A stretch of DNA of 64,000 nucleotides from Diplonema japonicum (GCA_964019335.1 OZ025692.1:480568-544567), one strand, 5' to 3'; counted from the first letter of the stretch, positions 52,883-63,153 are shown. Numbers and translations: made by a program. The notes: generated from the letters alone by a model not told the origin.

Positions 52883-54397
52883 ATGAGTGAGACAGACAAG
52901 ATCTGGGCTCGCATCGATGCAGTCGAAGAGAAGATTGCTGAAGAGAGGCGTGCTGTCAATGAGTTGCAGAAGGAGTACAATGCTGTCCGGTTGGGGTTGC
53001 TTGGTCTTAAAGGTGAACACAAAGAGAAACAAGAGCTGATTATGGTGATGGCCAAAGAACAACTGGAGAAGGCTGAAACTGCACTCGAGAAAGAGGAGGC
53101 TAAGGAGAAGGAGCTCCGAGACATGCTGAGGGAAGTTTCAGTTGCTTTGGTTACTGCCCAGGTATGTTGCATTTGGATAGCCTGTTGTTTGACACTCATC
53201 TAACACTCACAGGGAATGACGAAGCGCCAGAGTTCTCCATCAGGCCACACACCATACTCAGATGCCGCCAGACCCAAGAAGGACACTTTGCAAGTGCCTG
53301 CACCTCAAATGCCTGCTAAACAGGATGAGCAACAAAGCCCACCAAAGCCAGAGAGTGTTGCAGTTCCATTGTTGACTGCAGAACCTTGCTGGAAGTTATG
53401 CAGCACAGTGGTGAATGGAATCCAGTCAAAGGGTCTTAGGAAAAAGATCCTTACAGAGGCAGAAGGTCATGTGGCATACGATGGTACCATAGAGTATACC
53501 AAGGAAGGTGGCTCTTTGACAGGTAAGAGTGACTTAGAGATCACTCTTTACTTCAAGTGTGAAAAGGATGCACAGCTGATGGATACCTGCATTAAAACCT
53601 GTGCAAAGAAGTGGGGAGCAGAAGCGAAAGACAGGTCAGTTTCACAAGTGAAGCACGTGTGCGAAGTTAGAGTGGAAGATAACTCCTACAGGACTCCAGT
53701 CGACGACATTGAGTGGGGTGATAGGGAACGGTTTGAGCCACAGACAAGCCATTCGGAGCCCAGCACCATGGTCGAGGAAAGCGTTTACCTTGAACGAGGG
53801 TTTACAAGAGGAGGAGCACAACCACAGCGCTGCCACATCATTCCAAAGAGCTTGCTCAAAGAACTGCCAGATTTAAATAAGCACAACAGCAACTTCATTT
53901 ATCTTGAGCCAACGTTTCACTCGTTCTATGATGGTACCTCAGACAACCGTCCACCACACTTATCATTCTACTGCGACAGCATTCTGGGAAATACTTTGAC
54001 TATCAGAACAACGTTTTACACCGATGCTCCTCTTGAATATTTAAATATTCTTCGAACCCCTCATTCCCAGGTTGACAAGAGAGATTTCACGTTTAAGGTT
54101 GATCATCCAGATCCAGAGGTGTTCCAAGTACTGCTCAATCTCAGGCATGACTTCAATGAACTTGCTCAAACCACCAACCGGAACATACAAGTTTACCCAC
54201 TGTCGGTTATTATTGCAACGCTTGCTGGGGTGTTAGAAGTAGGCACATATGACTCCAAGTTCAAAGCTTCTATCTTTTTGTTATTTGGTGTTGACTCCAT
54301 TCACGTGTGCAAAAAGTGTGGTAGAAGTTTTGCAACGGCACTTGGCCTCGGAACGCATGACCGAAGCTGCAAAGAAGAAAACCCGTTCTGTCGTTAA
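52883..54397 (+). CDS. Coiled-coil / HNH-like nuclease / C2H2 zinc-finger protein
   Basis: Two exons, 487 residues; intron 53162-53212 (51 nt, GTATGT...CTCACAG). Residues 1-90 form a charged coiled coil (IDAVEEKIAEERRAVNELQK). A Pro-rich linker follows, then a region of unknown fold, then an HNH-like core near 290-325: QRCHIIPKSLLKEL, NSNFIYLEPTFHSFYDG (His-Ile-Ile-Pro, a central Asn and a final His, as in HNH_2-type nucleases). The C-terminus ends in a C2H2 finger CKKCGRSFATALGLGTHDRSC. It lies on the plus strand inside repeats, opposite to the host cluster, with lower GC than the cluster genes. It may be a gene of a mobile element or a selfish/regulatory DNA-cutting protein. Catalysis is not proven: the motif is short and the second zinc-site residues are unclear. 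Confidence 0.65.
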
Positions 54398-54614
54398 ATA
54401 CGAAACTCTTTTAGAAACCTCTTCTTATTCCTTTGCTCCCCTAGATCTTTTATTTCCCATATCCTTCTCCACATACACCACACAAGGCTTACACATGTTA
54501 AACATGATAAAAATGTTACTTCACATTTATATCGACGCCGGACGATAGGCCAGTTCAGTGTACACCTTCCCGTCGGCACCTCTGATAGACTTGTCATCGT
54601 ATGATGTCGTTGCA
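54398..54614. other. 3' flank of the HNH gene
   Basis: Non-coding sequence between the HNH gene stop and the spliced-leader-like block; AT-rich, then mixed. No signal assigned. Confidence 0.4.
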
Positions 54615-54650
54615 CCTACGATTCTAAGCTACAGTTTCTGTACTTTATTG
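54615..54650 (+). other. Spliced-leader exon sequence (probably carried by a retrocopy)
   Basis: CAGTTTCTGTACTTTATTG at 54632-54650, followed by GT, matches the 3' half of kinetoplastid spliced leaders (from memory identical to Leishmania). The preceding CCTACGATTCTAAGCTA resembles the 5' half of diplonemid leaders as I recall them. A spliced-leader RNA gene would have an Sm site and a T-run within about 100 bases; neither is seen. The leader therefore more probably marks the 5' end of a trans-spliced transcript copied back into the genome. Confidence 0.6.
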
Positions 54651-54813
54651 GTCGTTCGTGTTCTGCTGGTGCCTGGCAGGAGGACTATGGCCCGTTCTGC
54701 AGTGATGATTGGGGCCAGTATGTAGAGGAGATGGGCAGCGGCGACGTGAGGGGATCACCTGTGCCTAGCAGCCGCAGCACAAGCGTTGATTCTGTGGTTG
54801 GTAAGTCAGTGCA

Positions 54814-55943
54814 GTGTTGTTATGGGAGTTTTTTTGGGGGGGTGGGAGGGCAATTCTTTTTTTTTCTGAACACCCAATTTGGTCCCAAAAATGGATTGTG
54901 GGTTGTGAGGTGCAGAAGTCGGAAACATACCGCGAGTTCGAGTTCCCGAGGACGGTCCAGGATTTCCAGATCACGTATGCGTGTGGGTGTTCGGCGGTGC
55001 AACCTGTTCGTTTCAAGGGTGGCGTGCTCAAGGGGACTCTGGAAACGGCATGGAGAGTGGTCAAGTTGCAGACCCGGGGGTGCAGACACCACCCGACACC
55101 GGGGAAGGAAGGGGTAGTGGGCATTGCGGCGGGAGCCGGCGCTACCAAGGTGACACTACGTGAGTTCTTGGAGAGGTGCGACGCAAGGATAAGGGCCCCA
55201 GTGGGAAAGGTCAAGGACCTGATCAAAGTGAAGGCGTGGGTGAGGGATGGAAGGAAGGTCACCCTCGACGTCTACGAGGGGAGGGGGCCCTGCGAGAAGG
55301 AGACGAGGCGCACTGTCCAGGACCATCTGCGGAAGATGGGTGTTGAAGAGGTCGACCTGCAGTCAGCGGTGGTGACGGTCCCGGGGTTGTTCGAGGACGT
55401 CTCCTTTGAGAGGTACCTTGGGCTGTTGGCCCGGAAGAAGGAGGAAGACAGGGAGAGGCGGCCTGAGGTGGTTGCCACGGACCTCCCCACCCTGGAAGAG
55501 CTGAAGTGGAGCAAGAAGGACAAGAAGCGGGCCCGGGCCCGATCGGCCAGTACTGACTCGGATTGTGTGGAGGGTGGCTACATCTATCTGAAGGGTACGG
55601 GGGCGGATGGCACCGTGGTCGAAGCCAACATATGCAGGGGTGAGCTCAAGGGGATGACCGGGCCCAGTTCAAGTTCTTGGCGGAGCACAGGTTGATGGAA
55701 GAGCTGGGGAGCGACGACCTGGTGCGGGACACGGTCAAGGTGCGCAACAAGGAGAACTGGGCCCCAGTGAACAGTGCGGTGGCTTGGCTGCAGCTCGAGT
55801 CGGGGAGGGCACGGGTGGGGCCCATACCCCAAGAAGAGGTCCAAAGGCTCGCTGGCCAGATAGGCCAGCGGGGGTGTGGGGGGCTGTTCTCCCCCCCCCC
55901 CGCCATAGGAAGATGTGAAACTTTTTTTTTTTTTTTTTTCTGA
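54814..55943 (+). pseudogene. Retroelement ORF of unknown function, frameshifted
   Basis: The frame encodes a basic protein: SETYREFEFPRTVQDFQI, LREFLERCDARIRAPVGKVK, KVTLDVYEGRGPCEKETRRT, an Arg/Lys-rich KKDKKRARARS and VVEANICRGELKGMTGP. At about 55665 a C is missing relative to copy 2 (GGGCCCA against GGGCCCCA), so the frame breaks before FLAEHRLMEELGSDDLVRD, which continues in the next frame to about 55943. It has no recognised domain; basic composition would suit an ORF1-like nucleic-acid-binding protein. A GTAAGT at 54801 could be an intron donor. Confidence 0.5.
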
Positions 55944-56641
55944 GAAAAAAAAAAAAGGGAAAAATAAAAGAATAGGGAACAGGTGCTACAACGGCCAGGC
56001 TAGATAGAACCACTTAGATTTTTTTTTTTTTCCTTTTTTTTTTCTTTTTGTTTTTCCTTTTTTTTTTTTTTTTTTTTTTTATTTTTCTGTTTTTCTTTTT
56101 CTTTTTCTTTTTGAAGTGGAACCATCTCGGTCGACGTTTTTTTTTTTTTTTCTTTTTTCTTTTGTGGTGATGTGTTTTTCCTGTTTTTGATTTTCTTCTT
56201 CCCCCGCTCTATGCTTTTTCGCATGGACATTGGTCACTCTGCCCCTTTCCCCTTTTTTGATTCTCCCTCTTTCCCCCTCCTAAATTTTACCCCCTGCCCC
56301 ACTCATTCCTCCCTAGTATGTTTTTGAATTTGCCTCTTCTTCTTTTAAGCCTTTTTTGAGATTTTTATTTTTGAATTTTTATCATTTGGAGTTGCTTCTT
56401 CTTCTTCCCCTCTCCCTCCCATAAAGAAAAAGAGAAACCCATGCCTTCCTCCCAGGTTGGAACTTGATTGTCTGTTTTGGAATATTTTTATTTTCTCTTA
56501 AGATTTATCGTGCCTTGTGTGTCTTTTGAAGAAAAAAAAAAAAAAAAAACATTCTCAAGTCCCCCTTTTTATTTATTTTCTCAAGTCCCCCTTTTTATTT
56601 ATTTTCTCAAGTCCCCCTTTTTATTTATTTTCTCAAGTCCC

Positions 56642-56686
<45 letters not shown>
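55609..56686 (+). repeat. Shared 3' end of the retroelements, first copy
   Basis: About 1.04-1.08 kb, nearly identical to 62157-63196; differences are mainly in homopolymer lengths and in the number of TTCTCAAGTCCCCC units (four here, two there). Confidence 0.85.
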
Positions 56687-56689
<3 letters not shown>

Positions 56690-56697
56690 TGCACGAG

Positions 56698-59600
56698 GTG
56701 GGTGCCAAGGAGGAGGATGCTGGGGGCGGAGGGGATTGCTTGTTCCGCTCTCTGGCTGTGGTGCTGCTGGGGGAGAAGGAACGACACGGAGAGGTGAGGA
56801 GTCGGGTGGTCAACCACATAAGGGACAACAGGGGCAGGTTCGAGAGCTTTGTGGATCCGATCGGTTTTGAGGCCTACATCGACTACATGGCAAAGCAAGG
56901 GGGGTGGGGGGACCACCTTTGTCTGCAGGCGGCGGTGGAGGTCTGGCAAAAGACGGTCGTGGTCGTGACCGGGGGTGACGCCCAGGTCTTGAAGCTCGGG
57001 GAGGCAAGGGAACCGGAGGATACGGTGGTGCTTGGCTTCACGGGATCCCACTACAGGCCTGTGTTGGTCTCGGAGGGCGGAAAGTCCACCCTGGTGGATT
57101 GGGCGGTGGAGGCGAGGCTAGCCCCCTCGGGGACCAGGCCCGCCATCCTGGACCTCGCCCACCTCCTGATGCCGGAGTCCTCCATCAGGCCCAACGGACA
57201 CCACATGAAGGATGCCCCACGACTGGACAGCAAGGTCAGGAGTTTCCAGTGCCCGGTGAGGGGGTGCGAGAGGTCGTCCCACATGGGAGGCCCGGCGATC
57301 TTGGGGTGGGAACTGCTGAAGTCCCACTTGAACGACCACCTGCTGGACGAGGAGGTACTCCCGCAGGAGCTGAAGAAGTTTGGCCTCAAGACCTGCGTGT
57401 GTGGGTCGGTGGTGGGCGAACGGGAGGCGGCTCACGTCAGGTGCATCGCCAGGTACAGCGCTCCTGGGGGTCCCGTGGATGTGAAGGCGGCCCCTAGCCG
57501 GGACGCACTTCCTTCTCTGGAGGAGGTGGCCACCCGGAAAGTGGGCCTCATGAAGCACATCCCCGTCCCGCTCCAAGGGTTGTGGAGTCTGGCGCTAAAG
57601 ACGGCACTGGTGAGGGTGAAGCAGGAGAACTCCTACCTGTCGTGGGTGCTGCTCCTGATGCTTCCGAAGGCGTGCCTGGGCAGACGCAGGGGTGGAAAGG
57701 CACGTCGGAAGTCCGGGGGGAGCAGCGCCAAGCAGAAGTTGGAGGCCTGGATCAGAGGGGAGTACCAGCAGGTGTGGAACGGAGCCCCCCTATCGGAGAA
57801 GAGAGTCTCGAAGGATCCAGACGACGAATCCAGGCTGAAGAGAGGGGAGACGCTGTGCAGGGATGGGCGCTTCTCCAGAGCCAACGCAGCGCTAACTGCG
57901 GGAGGGTTGGCGGAGGACTCCACCGAGACCTTCGAGAAGCTCCTGGGCCTCCACCCTGAGGCATCGGTTGACCCCTCGGGGCTAGAACTGAATCCGGCTG
58001 ACTCCTTCGAGGACGTCACGGCCGTCGACGTTCTGAGCATGGTCCGGGACTTTGACAAGGGGAAAGCGGCTGGGCCGACTGGGTTGAGCGCCCAACACCT
58101 GAAGGACGGGGTGGGCGGCGTGGTGGCGGAAGTAGGGGCCCTGGCGGCTCTCACCGAGGTGTGCAATATCATGGCCAGAGGTCAGACTCCGGCTGAGGTG
58201 GCACCGGTGCTACTAGGGGCGAGCTTGATTCCGCTGCGGAAACCGGACAGGGGAGTCCGTCCGATCGCCGTAGGAGAGAGCCTGAGACGACTTGTAGGGA
58301 AGGCAATCCTTGACAAGGAAGGGGCGGAAGTGGCCAAGTCCTACCTGAGGAAGGGGGGCCAGATCGGGGTGGCGGTCCCCACGGGGATGGAGGCGGCTGT
58401 CCACGCGACAAGGCAGTACGTGGAGAAGGCGAAACAGGACGACGTGTCCCGAGTGGCGATCAAGATAGACTACGCAAACGCCTTCAACACAATCAGCAGG
58501 TACGAGATGCTAAAGGAGGCGTGCGCGAAGGTTCCCAAGGGGTACAAGTGGGCCGAATCTTGCTACAGACACCCATCCAAGCTGTTCCACGAGGGGACGG
58601 AGCTACTCTCGAGGGAGGGGGTCCAGCAGGGCGACCCGGTGGGTCCGTTGCTGTTCTCCCTCGCGCTGCAGCCAGTACTGGAGAAGATAAGGGCGGATAC
58701 AAGTCTGGACCTCCAGTTCTTCTACCTCGATGACGGGTTCCTGGCCGGAGAGAGGGGACAGGTGGAGAAGGCCTACCGCATCGTGGTAGAGGAGTCGGCG
58801 AAGCGAGGCCTGAAGGTGAAGCCGCAGAAGTGCGAGTTGATCTGGGTGTCTGGTGAGAAGCCGACCGACCCAGAAGAGTGGGGCTTCTCCGGTTTCTCCA
58901 AGGAGAAAATGAGCTCGGATGGGAACTTCGAGCTCCTGGGGGCCCCCATAGGGGACGCGGAGTACACGAAGGCCTTCTTGTCAAAGAAACCCGAGGCCCT
59001 GGGCAAGACCTTCGAGATGCAGAAGAAGATGAGGACCCAGTCGGGCTACGCCTTGGTGAAGAACTGCAGCTCGTACAGCAAGATGGTCCACCTCATGCGC
59101 ACGGTACCGCACACGCAGCTAGCGGGCCCCTTGACGGAATTCGACGGCCTGGTGAAGGGGGCGATGGAGCACCTTCTTGCCCGGGAGCTCGGGGAGAGGG
59201 AGTGGAGCCAGGCGAAGCTTGCGACGAGGAGGGGGGGGATGGGCCTTCGCAGCTGCAGCGAACACGCCCTAGTGGCGAACATGGCCTCGCTGGCGGCGAC
59301 CCAGGAGCTGGCGTCGGAGATCCTGGGGGGGTACGACTGGGACGCTTCACTGGCGGGTGGCTGGGGGTGGGGGGTCGAGTGGTTCAACGGCCACCTCGCA
59401 GCCGACGATCCTGACAGGCTCTCCGTGGACCTGCTGCGAAACACCCCGAGGCTGTACCCTCAGAGGAAGATGTCGCAGATCCTCGAGGAGAAGTCCTGGG
59501 GTGCGCTGTTCGGGAGCTCCCCGGGTGGTAGGGACAAGGCCAGGTTGAACTCGCTGAAGGTTCACAAAGCAGGGGCTTGGCTGACGGCGATCACGGGCTT

Positions 59601-62205
59601 GAATAACGAACTAAAGAACGATGAGTTCAGGACGCTGACCAGCTGGCTCCTTGGCACCGCAGTCGGGTCCGAGGGGAAGTGCCCGATGTGCGGTGAGGAC
59701 AACGACGCCCTAGGCGACCATGCCATGGTTTGCAAGAGAGGTGCGGTCATGACGAAGAGGCACGACAGGGTGAGGGACATGTTGGTGAAGCACTGCTACA
59801 GCGGCGGGTTGCAAGCGGTGAAGGAGCAACAAGGCCTCCTGGGTGACGGGAGAAAGCCTGCTGACGTTTACCTCCCGATGGGGGTGGAAGGCGAGGGCCC
59901 TCTGGCCATCGACGTGACGGTGGTCCACCCGTGCGCGAGCGCCCACCTGGCGGCGGCAATGGCGGTTCCGGGGGCGGCTGCGGAGAAACAGGCGGAGTCG
60001 AAGCGGGCGAAGTACGCGAGCGACTGCGAGAGGGCCCGGATACGGTTCACCCCCTGTGCTCTGGAGACGTTTGGCGGGTTCGGGGCCGACGCCAGGAGGG
60101 TGCTGAAGAGGATCGCGGCGGAGGTGGCGAAGAAGAGGCAGCGGGACGCGACGGAGGTCTATAGGACCATGACAGAGGAACTGAGCGTAGCCCTCATGAG
60201 AGAGGTGGCAGTGGAGACGAGGAGGAGGCACCCGATCAAAGAGACACAAGCACCGCCCGACCCACCCCCGGCCCCAGACATCCCCCCCGATGGCCCAGGA
60301 GACGAGGAAGCCCAGGCAGCGGGCGCCCCCCCACCCTCGACGGAGGACGCGTCAGGCACGACAAAAACCGAATCAGCCGACATGCCCGTTGGAGAGGAGG
60401 AAGTGTGCACGACGCAGGATGGCCCCAGCGCGATGGAGGAGGACCCGGCAGAGGACATGCCAGAGGAGCAGGCGGCGTTGCAGACAGGCCCTCTCTCATT
60501 GCAGGGGGAGGACTTCGGCTTGATGGAGGTGGAAAGCGAGGACGGGCTGGAGGGCGGTGCTCCGCAGGCGGACATCCCCGCCGCCCCCCCGGTCGTCGGA
60601 GGGACGGACTTGGCCCCCGCGGGGGAGGGGGGAACCCCTGACGCGACGGAGGTGAGGGAGCCCTGGGGGGCAGTGCCGCTACCAGACATCTCCAGCCCCG
60701 ACGCGATGGAGGAGGATACGGCAGGGAGCTTGCTCGCAGAAGGGTGGGTTCCGCAGGCAGGCCCCGCTGCCCCGCGGGTGGACATCTCAGGTTCTAAAGA
60801 AAACGAAACAGCCGACTTGTCCATGGGGGAGGGAAGCCCTCAGGAGGAGGAGCCCGGCTTGATGGAGGAGGACACGGAAGAGAGCGGGGATGGGCAGGGC
60901 GGAGGGGCGTCGCTGGGATACACCCCCACCCCGGCGGAGGAGGTGGGCCCGACCGACATGTCCGTGGAGGAGGAGGAGGAGAAGAGTGATTCGATAGAGG
61001 GTGGGGAACCCATGGAGGGGACGTCTCAGTCGGACGCCCCCGACTCCTCCTCGGAGGGCAACACTGGCACAGAAAACACCATCCAAGCCGTATTGCCTGA
61101 AGGAATGGAGGGGGAGGACGCGCAGGGAACGGACCGGATGGAGGTTGAGGGGGGCCTGACTCCGCCGCAGGCATCAGAGGGGAACACTGGCACAGAAAAC
61201 ACCATCCAAGCCGTATTGCCCGAAGGAATGGAGGAGGAGGGCTCGCAGGGGACGGTCCAGACGGAGGTTGAGGGGGGCCTAACCCCGCCACAGGCATCAG
61301 AGGGGGATGAGCCTATGGGGCCACTCCTGCTCGAGGGACGGGCTGAGGTAAGTGGAGAACCGAGCAACCACCAGTTTCCCCTCTCTCCGTCCCCCTCGGG
61401 AAGGGAGGACGACCAGATGTCGTGGCAGGGGCCGCAGGAAGGGGAGGGGGGGCCCTCACCGTCATCTTCGGTGGAGGAAGTCCTCTCGTCCGCCCCAGAG
61501 TCCAGCAGCGAAGGCCCCGGGGTCGGAGAAGGGGACGCAGAGTTGCAGAGCGCCGGAGGGGAGGGAGGTTCGGAGTCACCCGGGTCGGCCAGCCCGATGA
61601 GGGAGGACGAAGGGAGCCCCGATCTGGAAGCGGCGGAAGCCGGAGGCCCGCCAGCGGCGGTGAGCCAGGAGGTGGGGCGGACCGGGCTGGGCGCGTTCTC
61701 TAGGGAGCAGATCATGGCGATCCTGGGGGCGGATGTCTTCTCTCCTGTACCCGCGGGAGAAAGCGGCCTGGGGACGACACAACCCTCACAGGGAGCGGCG
61801 GTGCTAACCCCAAGGGCCTCCCAGTCGGTGCTCGGAGGAGGGTGCGACTCCCCCATTGTGGCGGCGGTGTTGGTAGGGGCTGCCCGAGGCCCCCCTTCGT
61901 CGGAGGGGGGCAGGGCAAGGCTTGGGGGAGACCGTGGGTCAGGCTCTCCGGAGGCCAGGGGCACGGGGAACACACCGTCCGTGACGCTTGTGGGAGCCAT
62001 CGGGGAAAGCCTGGTGAGGAAGAGGGTCCCGTCCAACGAGGCCCTGTCCGCCCAGAGGGATCCCAAGGTACAGAGGCACCCAGCGTTGCTGGACGTCAGG
62101 GGGCCTGCGGTCCGCCCCTGGTTCCCAGTCCAACTAGAGTCAGACGAAGCATATATGGCACCGTGGTCGAAGCCAACATATGCAGGGGTGAGCTCAAGGG
62201 GATGA
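56698..62205 (+). CDS. Retrotransposon polyprotein: OTU protease, zinc fingers, reverse transcriptase, restriction-like endonuclease
   Basis: An 1835-codon frame that opens with GTG; the first ATG (MAKQGGWGD) is near codon 64. OTU-like cysteine protease (about 10-125: GGGDCLFRSLAVVLL, later SHYRPVLV). Zinc fingers at about 180-212 (CPVRGCERSSHM...HLNDH) and 232-250 (CVCG...HVRC). Reverse transcriptase (about 440-780): KIDYANAFNTISRYE, EGVQQGDPVGPLLFSLAL, and catalytic FFYLDDGFLAG. Cys-rich motif near 995 (CPMCGEDNDALGDHAMVC), then a nuclease region (RKPADVYLP, LAIDVTVVHP at about 1051-1075). Residues beyond about 1180 are acidic, Pro/Glu-rich, with a 40-residue tandem duplication (EGNTGTENTIQAVLPEGM). 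The last 16 codons run in the shared 3' segment in a different frame from the one used in copy 1. Frame intact, so perhaps recently active. Confidence 0.8.
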   Translation: MGAKEEDAGGGGDCLFRSLAVVLLGEKERHGEVRSRVVNHIRDNRGRFESFVDPIGFEAYIDYMAKQGGWGDHLCLQAAVEVWQKTVVVVTGGDAQVLKLGEAREPEDTVVLGFTGSHYRPVLVSEGGKSTLVDWAVEARLAPSGTRPAILDLAHLLMPESSIRPNGHHMKDAPRLDSKVRSFQCPVRGCERSSHMGGPAILGWELLKSHLNDHLLDEEVLPQELKKFGLKTCVCGSVVGEREAAHVRCIARYSAPGGPVDVKAAPSRDALPSLEEVATRKVGLMKHIPVPLQGLWSLALKTALVRVKQENSYLSWVLLLMLPKACLGRRRGGKARRKSGGSSAKQKLEAWIRGEYQQVWNGAPLSEKRVSKDPDDESRLKRGETLCRDGRFSRANAALTAGGLAEDSTETFEKLLGLHPEASVDPSGLELNPADSFEDVTAVDVLSMVRDFDKGKAAGPTGLSAQHLKDGVGGVVAEVGALAALTEVCNIMARGQTPAEVAPVLLGASLIPLRKPDRGVRPIAVGESLRRLVGKAILDKEGAEVAKSYLRKGGQIGVAVPTGMEAAVHATRQYVEKAKQDDVSRVAIKIDYANAFNTISRYEMLKEACAKVPKGYKWAESCYRHPSKLFHEGTELLSREGVQQGDPVGPLLFSLALQPVLEKIRADTSLDLQFFYLDDGFLAGERGQVEKAYRIVVEESAKRGLKVKPQKCELIWVSGEKPTDPEEWGFSGFSKEKMSSDGNFELLGAPIGDAEYTKAFLSKKPEALGKTFEMQKKMRTQSGYALVKNCSSYSKMVHLMRTVPHTQLAGPLTEFDGLVKGAMEHLLARELGEREWSQAKLATRRGGMGLRSCSEHALVANMASLAATQELASEILGGYDWDASLAGGWGWGVEWFNGHLAADDPDRLSVDLLRNTPRLYPQRKMSQILEEKSWGALFGSSPGGRDKARLNSLKVHKAGAWLTAITGLNNELKNDEFRTLTSWLLGTAVGSEGKCPMCGEDNDALGDHAMVCKRGAVMTKRHDRVRDMLVKHCYSGGLQAVKEQQGLLGDGRKPADVYLPMGVEGEGPLAIDVTVVHPCASAHLAAAMAVPGAAAEKQAESKRAKYASDCERARIRFTPCALETFGGFGADARRVLKRIAAEVAKKRQRDATEVYRTMTEELSVALMREVAVETRRRHPIKETQAPPDPPPAPDIPPDGPGDEEAQAAGAPPPSTEDASGTTKTESADMPVGEEEVCTTQDGPSAMEEDPAEDMPEEQAALQTGPLSLQGEDFGLMEVESEDGLEGGAPQADIPAAPPVVGGTDLAPAGEGGTPDATEVREPWGAVPLPDISSPDAMEEDTAGSLLAEGWVPQAGPAAPRVDISGSKENETADLSMGEGSPQEEEPGLMEEDTEESGDGQGGGASLGYTPTPAEEVGPTDMSVEEEEEKSDSIEGGEPMEGTSQSDAPDSSSEGNTGTENTIQAVLPEGMEGEDAQGTDRMEVEGGLTPPQASEGNTGTENTIQAVLPEGMEEEGSQGTVQTEVEGGLTPPQASEGDEPMGPLLLEGRAEVSGEPSNHQFPLSPSPSGREDDQMSWQGPQEGEGGPSPSSSVEEVLSSAPESSSEGPGVGEGDAELQSAGGEGGSESPGSASPMREDEGSPDLEAAEAGGPPAAVSQEVGRTGLGAFSREQIMAILGADVFSPVPAGESGLGTTQPSQGAAVLTPRASQSVLGGGCDSPIVAAVLVGAARGPPSSEGGRARLGGDRGSGSPEARGTGNTPSVTLVGAIGESLVRKRVPSNEALSAQRDPKVQRHPALLDVRGPAVRPWFPVQLESDEAYMAPWSKPTYAGVSSRG
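61055..61300 (+). repeat. Tandem duplication in the retrotransposon ORF
   Basis: Two direct copies of about 123 bases (GGCAACACTGGCACAGAAAA ... CCGCAGGCATCAGAGG), in frame, coding for the EGNTGTENTIQ repeat of the acidic tail. Confidence 0.85.
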
Positions 62206-62467
62206 CCGGGCCCCAGTTCAAGTTCTTGGCGGAGCACAGGTTGATGGAAGAGCTGGGGAGCGACGACCTGGTGCGGGACGCGGTCAAGGTGCGCAACAAG
62301 GAGAACTGGGCCCCGGTGAACAGTGCGGTGGCTTGGCTGCAGCTCGAGTCGGGGAGGGCACGGGTGGGGCCCATACCCCACAAGAAGAGGTCCAAAGGCT
62401 CGCTGGCCACATAGGCCAGCGGGGGTGTGGGGGGCTGTTCTCCCCCCCCCCCGCCATAGGAAGATGT

Positions 62468-62502
<35 letters not shown>

Positions 62503-63153
62503 CTGAGAAAAAAAAAAAAGGGAAAAATAAAAGAATAGGGAACAGGTGCTACAACGGCCAGGCTAGATAGAACCACTTAGATTTTTTTTTTTTTTTCCTT
62601 TTTTTTTTTTTCTTTTTGTTTTTCCTTTTTTTTTTTTTTTTTTATTTTTCTGTTTTTCTTTTTCTTTTTCTTTTTGAAGTGGAACCATCTCGGTCGACGT
62701 TTTTTTTTTTTTTTTTCTTTTTTCTTTTGTGGTGATGTGTTTTTCCTGTTTTTGATTTTCTTCTTCCCCCGCTCTATGCTTTTTCGCATGGACATTGGCC
62801 ACTCTGCCCCTTTCCCCTTTTTTGATTCTCCCTCTTTCCCCCTCCTAAATTTTACCCCCTGCCCCACTCATTCCTCCCTAGTATGTTTTTGAATTTGCCT
62901 CTTCTTCTTTTAAGCCTTTTTTGAGATTTTTATTTTTGAATTTTTAGCATTTGGAGTTGCTTCTTCTTCTTCCCCTCTCCCTCCCATAAAGAAAAAGAGA
63001 AACCCATGCCTTCCTCCCAGGTTGGAACTTGATTGTCTGTTTTGGAATATTTTTATTTTCTCTTAAGATTTATCGTGCCTTGTGTGTCTTTTGAAGAAAA
63101 AAAAAAAAAAAAACATTCTCAAGTCCCCCTTTTTATTTATTTTCTCAAGTCCC

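Larger units (their letters stand above)
54615..56686 (+). mobile_element. Poly(A) retroelement, copy 1, with spliced leader at its 5' end
   Basis: Begins with the spliced-leader sequence, contains an open frame of unknown function, a pyrimidine-rich 3' UTR, four TTCTCAAGTCCCCC repeats and a terminal A run (56648-56686). From 55609 on it is nearly identical to the last ~1 kb of copy 2. Having a leader at one end and poly(A) at the other is what reverse transcription of a mature euglenozoan mRNA would give. Confidence 0.6.

Noticed and set aside
54615-54800. Functional spliced-leader RNA gene
   Set aside because: No Sm-like AATTTTTGG site and no T-run terminator within the next 150 bases; open coding frame instead.
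60159-62576. Long minus-strand frames opposite the retrotransposon ORF
   Set aside because: Antisense shadows of a GC-rich, Pro/Glu-coding region; no domain and no start context.
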